In this document: in pieces, positions 27,394 through 36,000 of the stretch | How the letters are laid out: the number at the start of each line of letters is the position of its first letter | Numbering within the stretch: position 1 is the first letter of the stretch | Assembly (NCBI GenBank): GCA_018663635.1 | Contig: JABJPZ010000160.1 | Location: forward strand, 1 to 42,545 | Reading direction: 5' to 3' | Source of the DNA: Crocinitomicaceae bacterium | Lineage (GTDB): Bacteria > Bacteroidota > Bacteroidia > Flavobacteriales_D > Parvicellaceae | DNA: 42,545 bases | Notes under the pieces: generated by a model | Database searches by the model: none | What the model was told of the DNA's origin: nothing | What the model saw: the letters and a program-made list of their open reading frames with translations, nothing else | Position numbers and translations under genes: made by a program

Positions 27394-28507
27394 TGATCTG
27401 CTGCAATCCAAACTAAATGGTCGAGTTGCTGACCTTAGTCTCAGGAAATTACAAACCTCAGAAGGGTTAATTGATTTTTGTTCTAACGACTATTTAGGTT
27501 TTTCGAAATCTCAAGAAATTTTACAACAAGTCTTATCTATGAATATTGCTGCTTCTGGGCGGTTGATAGGTTCTGGCGGCTCAAGACTAATTTGTGGTAA
27601 TAATGAGCTAATAGAGACCATAGAAGAGAATGTTGCTTCATTTGTTAATGCTTCGAGCGCTTTGCTTTTTAATTCCGGCTATAGTGCAAACATTGGGTTT
27701 TTCAGCTGTGTTCCTCAAAGAGGAGACGTCGTTTTTTACGATGAATTTGTTCACGCATCAATTAGAGACGGTATCAAGTTGGGGTTGTCGAAGTCATATT
27801 CATTTCAACACAATAATATTGCGGACTTAATAAGGCGTTATGAGCTCTTAGCTTGTGATCAGACTGTTTTTGTAGTGGTAGAATCTATTTATTCGATGGA
27901 TGGTGATATGCCTGATTTACTTGAAATCGCTCAATTTTGTAAGGAAAAAAACATCAGACTTGTTGTCGATGAGGCTCATAGTTTTGGTTGGCTCGGTGAA
28001 GGACGGGGCTTAGTGTCTAAATTGGGTTTGGAGGACATTACTTATGCGAGAATAATCACATTTGGTAAAGCGCTTGGCTGTCATGGTGCAGTTGTTGTTG
28101 GTGATGAGTTGTTGCGATCTTATTTAGTTAATTTTGCGAGGTCGTTTATATATACTACTGCACCATCAATAATGGATCAAAAGTGCGTTTATGTAGCATT
28201 AGAAAAGCTAGTGTCAATAGACTTTAAAAGTTTAAAAATCAACAGTTTAATTGATTTGTTTAAATCCTTAATTAAGGAAAGTGATTTGAATGTGATTCCC
28301 TCGAGAAACTTGATTCAATCGGTTCTTATTCCAACTAATAGACTAGCGTTAAGTACAGAGCAGAGGTTGCGAAAAAATGGTATATGGGCAAAAGCAATAT
28401 TGAGTCCGACGGTTCCGATTGGAAAGGAACGAATTAGAATCTGTCTACATGAGTTTAATACCGAAGATGAAGTGAAAAAATTAATAGATTGTTTAAGTAA
28501 TGTGTGA
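27383..28507 (+). CDS. bioF: 8-amino-7-oxononanoate synthase
   Basis: FCSNDYLGFS, SGGSRLICGNN, LLFNSGYSANIG, VVDEAHSFGWLGEGRG, ITFGKALGCHGAVV; start at 27383/27386 preferred over ORF-track 27335. Confidence 0.92.
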   Translation: MMHDDLLQSKLNGRVADLSLRKLQTSEGLIDFCSNDYLGFSKSQEILQQVLSMNIAASGRLIGSGGSRLICGNNELIETIEENVASFVNASSALLFNSGYSANIGFFSCVPQRGDVVFYDEFVHASIRDGIKLGLSKSYSFQHNNIADLIRRYELLACDQTVFVVVESIYSMDGDMPDLLEIAQFCKEKNIRLVVDEAHSFGWLGEGRGLVSKLGLEDITYARIITFGKALGCHGAVVVGDELLRSYLVNFARSFIYTTAPSIMDQKCVYVALEKLVSIDFKSLKINSLIDLFKSLIKESDLNVIPSRNLIQSVLIPTNRLALSTEQRLRKNGIWAKAILSPTVPIGKERIRICLHEFNTEDEVKKLIDCLSNV

Positions 28508-29135
28508 GAAAATATTCGTAACAGGAATAGATACTGAGGTTGGCAAAACAATTATTTCTGCAGTTTTAGTTGAAGCAATGGTAGCAGACTACTGGAAGCC
28601 GATTCAGGCAGGAGATCTAGATTATTCAGACACGATGAAGGTTCGTGACTTAGTTTCTAATGATACTTCGGTATTTTTTGAAGAAAATTATCGACTTAAA
28701 ACGCCCGCTTCTCCTCATCTTGCTGCTCGGCTGGATGATTTGTCGATTTCTATAGAGCAAATCAATGCGCCCAGAACCAGTAATAATTTGATTATTGAAG
28801 GGGCGGGAGGGTTAATGGTTCCAATAAATGATGAAGGAGATTTCATTCTGGATTTAGTGGAAAAAATGGCGACAAAAATCGTATTGGTTTCAAAAAATTA
28901 TTTGGGTAGTATTAACCATACTGTATCAGCTTTTGAAATGTTAAAATCTCGGGGGTTGAAAGTAGATTTGTTGGTTTTTTCAGGACACACCAATTTTGAA
29001 ACGGAGTCAATTATTGAGAAACATATCTTGCCAAAATCTGTATTGAAATTTCCATTTTTTGAGCAGCTGAACAGTAGGGTGATTAATGAGTTTTCATGTA
29101 ATAATAAAAAATTGATATTCAGTGGGTTTAGTTGA
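28500..29135 (+). CDS. bioD: Dethiobiotin synthetase
   Basis: IFVTGIDTEVGKTIISAVL P-loop, YWKPIQAGD, IIEGAGGLMVPIND. Confidence 0.94.
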   Translation: MCEKIFVTGIDTEVGKTIISAVLVEAMVADYWKPIQAGDLDYSDTMKVRDLVSNDTSVFFEENYRLKTPASPHLAARLDDLSISIEQINAPRTSNNLIIEGAGGLMVPINDEGDFILDLVEKMATKIVLVSKNYLGSINHTVSAFEMLKSRGLKVDLLVFSGHTNFETESIIEKHILPKSVLKFPFFEQLNSRVINEFSCNNKKLIFSGFS

Positions 29136-30396
29136 TTTAGATAAACAATTCGTTTGGCATCCTTTTACACAAATGAAAGGAGCACTAATTACTCCGATAG
29201 TCAAAGGAGAAGGTGTCTATTTAATTGATGAGAAGGGCAATAAATTCATTGATGCGGTTTCTAGTTGGTGGGTAAAAATCCACGGACACAGTCATCCTTA
29301 TATTGCTGAAAAATTGATGCAGCAATACAATGAACTTGATCATGTTATATTCGCTGGAATCACACATCCAAAAGCGGTTGAATTAGCGGTAAGATTAGTG
29401 GATAAATTGCCAAGTAATATTGATAAAGTCTTTTATTCAGACAATGGTTCAACAGCGAATGAGATCGCTTTAAAACTTGCGCTTCAATACTGGCACAATC
29501 AAGGAGTCACAAAAACTACCTTAGTAGCATTTGAAGGGGCTTATCATGGAGACACCTTCGGTGGTATGAGTGTAAGTGCGCGATCTATGTTTTCAGAGCC
29601 TTTTAATCATCATTTATTTAAGACAGAATTTATTCCGACTCCTACGAATTCTAATATAGAATCAGTAGAAGAAAAACTTAGAGCAATTTTGATAAAAAAT
29701 GATGTAGCCGCTTTTATTTATGAGCCTTTGGTTCAGGGGGTTAGGGGTATGGCAATGCATAATAAATTGCATTTATCTAGACTTTTAGCTTTGGCGAAGG
29801 AATTTGGTGTTTTATGCATAGCGGATGAGGTCATGACGGGATTCGGTAGAACTGGAACCCTGTTTGCTTCTGATCAAGTAGAAGTTAAACCGGATATTGT
29901 TACGCTTTCCAAGGCACTTACAGCTGGTGTTATGCCCCTTGCAGTTACCGCTTGTTCTAATGCTATATACGAGGCATTTTACAGTGATGATAAGGAGAAA
30001 GCATTTCTGCACGGCCATTCTTTTACAGGAAATGCGTTAGCTTGTGCAGTTGCATGCGCTAACTTGGATCTCCTTGAATCAGAAGAAGTGTCCAAAAATT
30101 TGTCTGATTTAATATGTTGGCAAACTGAATTTCGAGAGTTAATTAGTAGCCATAAGGGTATAAAAGCGGCACGTCAGCAAGGTGCAATTCTGGCCTTAGA
30201 ATTGAATTCTTCTCAGCAATCAGGATATACCAATGAACTGGGAGCTAAAGCGTACGCTTATTTTTTGGATCGAGGAATCATTATGCGTCCATTGGGCAAC
30301 GTGCTTATCATAATGCCGCCGTATTGCATCACTAAAGAAGAGTTGCAATGCATTTACACAAATGTGGATTCTTTTCTAGAGGAACTGTTTCCTTAA
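29122..30396 (+). CDS. bioA: Adenosylmethionine-8-amino-7-oxononanoate aminotransferase (GTG start)
   Basis: VWHPFTQMK, SSWWVKIHGHSHPYI, YSDNGSTANEIALKLA, IADEVMTGFGRTG, PDIVTLSKALTAGVMPLAVT. Confidence 0.95.
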   Translation: MGLVDLDKQFVWHPFTQMKGALITPIVKGEGVYLIDEKGNKFIDAVSSWWVKIHGHSHPYIAEKLMQQYNELDHVIFAGITHPKAVELAVRLVDKLPSNIDKVFYSDNGSTANEIALKLALQYWHNQGVTKTTLVAFEGAYHGDTFGGMSVSARSMFSEPFNHHLFKTEFIPTPTNSNIESVEEKLRAILIKNDVAAFIYEPLVQGVRGMAMHNKLHLSRLLALAKEFGVLCIADEVMTGFGRTGTLFASDQVEVKPDIVTLSKALTAGVMPLAVTACSNAIYEAFYSDDKEKAFLHGHSFTGNALACAVACANLDLLESEEVSKNLSDLICWQTEFRELISSHKGIKAARQQGAILALELNSSQQSGYTNELGAKAYAYFLDRGIIMRPLGNVLIIMPPYCITKEELQCIYTNVDSFLEELFP

Positions 30397-31163
30397 TTGT
30401 GCAGATCATCATACAAATCCTTGTACTCATCTGAATAATCTTTTTGATAGTCCTCATTTTCACTGTAAAAATAAGGATGTCCAAAAGCGATGATTGTTTG
30501 AGCTTTTACGATATCTGTTTTTTTTGCATATTTCGCATATTGCATAAGTGCAAATCTTAAATTGTACTGCGTTTGCTCCGACATTTCTTCAAATTGAATA
30601 TTATCCGTTCCTATTTCGGCCATTGACTTCCAAGCAGATACGATCATTTTTCTGCCCTCGGATTTATTGCCAGAAAGAACTTCTAATACTGCTCTAGTAA
30701 GGGTAAGACCTTTGTCTTCAGGGCTAAAGCCGGACATCTTTTTTATTAAGCTTAGCCCTTTTTTATACCCTTTTTCTGTATCTACTGATATGTAATTTTC
30801 TACCTCCTCCGCAACTAAATACCTCAGCTCTTCAAAATAATCTATAGCGTCTTCCCAATAGGCGTTTGTTTTATCTTTTTTACGAAATTTTACAGCATAA
30901 CTTAACGCAGACTTATACGCTTTAGGATACATTGCACTGTATTTATTATCTAAAGACATTCTGTAGGATGCTTCAGAAAAATACAAATAGGGTAAAGGGT
31001 CTTTTTTTGTATTGTCATTTTGAATGTACTTATTCGCTTTTCTCAATACTTTCTCGTATTCCTCACTAACGAGCAATGACAACAAGTCTGAATATTCTTG
31101 ACTTGACGCTAAATTAGGTAGTAAAAACAACAGCATTACAGTAAAAAAAAATATTTTTTTCAT
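30393..31163 (-). CDS. Hypothetical secreted, helical-repeat protein
   Basis: Signal peptide MKKIFFFTVMLLFLLPNLASSQ; TPR-like helical pattern. Confidence 0.55.
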   Translation of the reverse strand: MKKIFFFTVMLLFLLPNLASSQEYSDLLSLLVSEEYEKVLRKANKYIQNDNTKKDPLPYLYFSEASYRMSLDNKYSAMYPKAYKSALSYAVKFRKKDKTNAYWEDAIDYFEELRYLVAEEVENYISVDTEKGYKKGLSLIKKMSGFSPEDKGLTLTRAVLEVLSGNKSEGRKMIVSAWKSMAEIGTDNIQFEEMSEQTQYNLRFALMQYAKYAKKTDIVKAQTIIAFGHPYFYSENEDYQKDYSDEYKDLYDDLHN

Positions 31164-31301
31164 AACGAAAAATTTAATTCAAGCAAATAAAAACAAAATA
31201 CATGCCTAAAGTTATCAAATCTGAACTTATTGAAATAGGTTTGTTGCAGGAAACTTAAAATAGGGCTGATTTAGTTCCGAATCATTCTAGTAAAAACATT
31301 C

Positions 31302-31901
31302 ATGAAAAAGGAAAAATACATTTCTGATAGAATTAGCTTTTTTGATCATGGCTCGAATACGACAATTGTTGTATCCACTGCAATCGATAGATGGAAAGAA
31401 TCGCTGCTTTTATTCTGGATTTTATGCTGGAGTGCATCTGGTTGTTATTTATTGTATGAGCTTTTAGCAGTAAATAATGAACAAGAAATGCAAATTGGGT
31501 TATTTATATTTATCTCTTTTTGGTTTTATTTTGAGTACCGTATTGTTCGTGTATTTTTATGGAGGAAATGGGGAATGGAGTTAATTAGCGTAGATGAAGC
31601 AGAATTATCCTACAAACGGGCAATTGGCAAGTATGGCAAATCAAGTAGGTATTATTTTGATCAGATGGAGCCGTTTGAAGTAAGAAAGCCCAGTGCCAAG
31701 TCTTTGTCCGTTAATATTGAAGATTCATTTTGGTTTCTAGGCGGTGAAAGAGTTCAGTTTAGCTACAAAAATAAGGTCATTTCTTTTGGCAGACAGTTAT
31801 CTTTTGAAGATGCTAATAAACTTGTTAAATTGATTCGTAAGCAAGAGATTTTGCATCAAAAAAGATTGGAGCAGACTACTTTGAAAAGCGAAAAGCAATA
31901 G
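31302..31901 (+). CDS. Hypothetical membrane protein
   Basis: Two predicted TM helices (LLLFWILCWSASGCYLLYELL, IGLFIFISFWFYFEYRIV). Confidence 0.6.
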   Translation: MKKEKYISDRISFFDHGSNTTIVVSTAIDRWKESLLLFWILCWSASGCYLLYELLAVNNEQEMQIGLFIFISFWFYFEYRIVRVFLWRKWGMELISVDEAELSYKRAIGKYGKSSRYYFDQMEPFEVRKPSAKSLSVNIEDSFWFLGGERVQFSYKNKVISFGRQLSFEDANKLVKLIRKQEILHQKRLEQTTLKSEKQ

Positions 31902-32952
31902 AACTCGGACGGATAGTGTTCGTTCCATTTAAATCTTCATGTATTAGCATATTTTGGGCAGTTTCTCCTGCAAAGACTTCTTTCATACCATGGATTGCTC
32001 CGGCTGGTATTTTAGCCTTCAACAAGCCTTTCAATATCTCATCCCTTTCCTTTCCTTGAAAAGACAATGCTAAAACTTCGTTCAAGGCTTTTCTATTTGC
32101 TATGCGGTTTTGATTAGATTGATACTTGCCGTCTTCTAGCTTTTTGTTGTTTAAAATTTTTATTAGGTTTTTGAATTGTTTGTCGTTGCCAATAGCAAGT
32201 ACAAGCCATTTCCCATCTTTACATTGGTAAGTTTCGCCGTATGGTGCGATATTAGGGTGTAATGATCCATTTCTTTTTCCCTCCAGCCCACTCATTAGCC
32301 AATTGGTGGCTTGATTAGCTAGCGAAGAAATGGCAGAGGCCTCCAAAGAAACTTCAATATAGCTTCCAAGATTTTCCTTTTCTAGCTTAAGAAGTGCAAT
32401 TAGCAATGCTTCTTTCATTTGATGACCAGCAATAACATCAATAAGCGCTACAGGCATTTTGGTAGGAGGAGAGTTCGGATGTCCATTCATGTGCATATAT
32501 CCTGTTTCAGCTTGCAAAACGGCATCAAATGCAGGTCTGCTCTTATCTGATTCAAACCCAAATAATTGACATTGAATAATGTTTTCTTTTAAGCTACGAA
32601 AGTAATCGTAAGTTAATCCAAGTTTTTCAGCGTCACCTAGCTTCAAGTTGGTGGTAATTATATCAGCGGATTTGACGTATTCATCAAGTTGGTATTTTTC
32701 TTTTGGATCTTTTAGGTCAAGGAAAACATGTGTTTTCCCATAATTAACAGCGGCGAAATAAGCAGAAATTTCGTTGCTTTGAGAAGCAATTTCATGAGAA
32801 TTTTTCCAGCTTCTAGTCACATCTCCGCCTGTTTTACTATTTTCTATTTTAATAACGTTTGCGCCCAATTCAGCAAAAAACATACCCACAGAAGGGCCAG
32901 CTAAAACACTTGAGAGCTCAATTATTGTAAGTCCTTTAAAAAAGTTGTCCAT
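31876..32952 (-). CDS. CaiB/BaiF-family class III CoA-transferase
   Basis: FFKGLTIIELSSVLAGPSVGMFFAELGANVIKIEN, GDVTRSW, HPNIAPYGETYQCKDGKWLVLAIGNDKQF. Confidence 0.92.
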   Translation of the reverse strand: MDNFFKGLTIIELSSVLAGPSVGMFFAELGANVIKIENSKTGGDVTRSWKNSHEIASQSNEISAYFAAVNYGKTHVFLDLKDPKEKYQLDEYVKSADIITTNLKLGDAEKLGLTYDYFRSLKENIIQCQLFGFESDKSRPAFDAVLQAETGYMHMNGHPNSPPTKMPVALIDVIAGHQMKEALLIALLKLEKENLGSYIEVSLEASAISSLANQATNWLMSGLEGKRNGSLHPNIAPYGETYQCKDGKWLVLAIGNDKQFKNLIKILNNKKLEDGKYQSNQNRIANRKALNEVLALSFQGKERDEILKGLLKAKIPAGAIHGMKEVFAGETAQNMLIHEDLNGTNTIRPSSIAFRFSK

Positions 32953-33064
32953 TTAAGCAGTGTTACGATTACCTTTAGTTTATCAAACTAGCTTGTTTAT
33001 TTGTGAGCACAAACAAAAATAGAACCTTTTTGGCTGTTTTTCGTCTAAAGAAGTTGATTTTGTT

Positions 33065-36000
33065 ATGAGTGTAACGGTAAGGAAATTCGGGACGTTTGCA
33101 GGGGTTTATACACCTTCTGTTCTAACTATTCTTGGGGTAATAATGTACCTTAGAATGGGTTATGTTGTCGGTAACGCGGGCATGTGGAGCACCATTGCTA
33201 TTATCCTTGTCGCTCACGTAATTTCTATAACAACAGGATTAAGTGTGGCTTCTATTTCTACTGATCGTAAAATTGAAGCTGGTGGAATATATTACATCTT
33301 GTCTCGAAGTCTTGGTTTGCCTATTGGTGGCGCCATTGGATTCACCTTATTCGTGGGTACAGCTTTGGCTATTTCCCTTTATTTAGTTGGGTTTTCTGAA
33401 TCTTTTATCGATGTTACTGTACCAATTGAAGCCAATTGGTTCGGATTGTCAGACCTGAGTATGATTCGCATTGTTGCAAGTTCAGCATTAGTATTGATTA
33501 CAATTATTGCGTTTATCAGCACCAATATTGCTTTGAAATTGCAATTTATAATTTTAGGTGCGATTGTGCTTTCTTTGATATCCATATTTGGTGGAGATTG
33601 GTCTAACCCAGACCCTATAAATTCGGAATTATTAGAGATTAAAAGAGAGAGTGGTTGGTTTAATTTGTTTGCCATATTTTTCCCTGCGGTTACAGGTTTC
33701 ACGGCTGGTGTTGCCATGTCAGGAGACTTAAAGGATCCGAAGAAGTCGATTCCCAATGGAACTATTTTATCCATTGCAACAGGCCTCATTATTTACCTTT
33801 TTTTAGCAGTTTTTATAGCCGTTAGCATCCCACAAGACCTTTTAATTACGGATGATAATGTTTTAAAAAAATATGCGTGGATTCCTGTTTTAGTAGTTGC
33901 GGGAATTTGGGGTGCAACCTTATCTTCTGCTATCGGTAGCTTATTAGGAGCGCCCAGAATACTTCAGGCGATGTCTATGGACAAGATAGGGCCGAAAATT
34001 TTTGCAAGAGGCTTTGGAGCTGAAAATGAGCCAAGAAATGCTTTGATGCTCACGTTTCTAATTGCTGAAGCAGGCATATTAATAGGAGAGCTGAATACGA
34101 TTGCCGAAATAGTCTCTATGTTTTTCTTGGCGGCATATGGCTTTATAAATTTAGCACAGTTTCTAGAAAGTTGGGCAAGTACAGATTATTTGCCGTCATT
34201 TAAAATCTCGAAATGGTTTGGTTTAGTTGGATTCATTGCCACTTTGTATGTGATGATGATGCTCAATACGGCTGCCATGGTAATTGCACTCATTGTCATT
34301 TTAGGAATATTCGTTTTCTTAACACGGAAGCAAATTACGCTGGGTTCAGGTGATGTTTGGCAATCTGTTTGGTCATCTGTTGTGAAGGCAGGTTTGAAAC
34401 GAATGGATCGCAAGGAAATGCATAAGAGAAATTGGGAACCGAATATTTTGCTTTTTTCTGGTGAAACAGACAACAGACCGTATCTCTTAGAATTTTCAAA
34501 AGCATTAGCGGGAAGGCTTGGTATGATTTCTAATTTTGATTTAGTTGAGACGCCTGATTCTAAAGTGTTGTTTCCAAAACACCAGCAAGCAAAAAGAGAT
34601 ACAGAAATTATAGAGCAGGGTGTATTTTCGAGAAGGCAGGAATGCAAGAATTTATTTCAAGGAATTGAAATGATTTCAGCTACATATGGGTTTTCTGGAA
34701 TTGAACCCAACACGGTGTTAATGGGTTGGGCCAGAAATGCGAAAGATCCAATTTTATTCTCTCAAATGAATAAGCGTTTGATTGATTTGGATTATAATAT
34801 TTTGTATTTAGATTTCAATCAGAAGAAGGGTTTTGGAAATTATACTAGAATTGATCTTTGGTGGGATGGTTTTTCTAAAGACTGCGAATTTATGTTGAGT
34901 TTGGTTAAGCTCATTCAAACCTCTAATCAATGGAGAAACGCACAAGTTCGTGTTTTGATGGTTAACAGTCAGAATGATCAAAAAATCGCTGTCGAGGAGC
35001 AAATAGGTGAGCTCATTGCTGATTTAAGAATTCAGGCCGAAATTGAGGTGGTCAATAATGCAATTGATAAAAAGACTTTTTACAATATTGTAAAAGCGCA
35101 TTCTTTCGACTCTGATTTGATTTTTCTTCCTATTCCTGAATTGGCTCCCGGTAGTGAAAAAGAGTTTGTAAATACAATAGATGAACTGGTAGATAATATT
35201 GGAACAACCGTTTTAGTTAGGGCATCATCACATTTTGATGAAATAGCGATTGACCTCAATACAATCAATGCATTTAATCAAGAATCAGAAGAGCAAGCGC
35301 CATATGTTCTTCAACAAAAAATTACTATTGATGAGTGTAAGTCTAAATTGGTTCAAATAACTGTTGAAAAGCTTTTTGCAGACTTTCGAGAGGTAAATGG
35401 TAAGTACGCACATAATGGACTCAAAGGATTTCATACGTTATACAAAGGAAAGATTGACTATCTGCAAGGTCAACTTCAATTGCTTTTTTTGGAATTCGAC
35501 GGTACTAATGGAGAGCTTAAGAAGAAAATAGAGGGTATTTTAAGAATGGTGATTGACGACATTTCTAGAAAGCAATTGATTCATGCTGCTCAATCTATTC
35601 GAAGTAACTCTTTAAAGCTGATAGATCAGCACCGATTGATATTAGAAAGACAAAAAAGCCGAATAGAACATATTTTTGGTCGCGAAGATTTGTTGCCAAA
35701 ACCACAGGAAGATATTCGTATTTCTAGATCAAAAAAATTAAAAAGAACAATTGCTAAATTTGGAATCAAACCAAAGATTAAGATTCGTTTTCGTGCTCTT
35801 GGTATAAATCGATATGACTATTATTTTATTCCCGAATTTAAAGAGTTAAAAAAATCGTTTTCATTAAGTGGATTTCATGTAATCGAGGACCTGACAAATA
35901 TTTTTCAGGAATTAAATGATACAATTGATGAGTTACCATTAAATCCTTCAAAGCAAGAATTCAAAAAAGTTAATTTAGAATTACAAGATAGATTTGCTTT

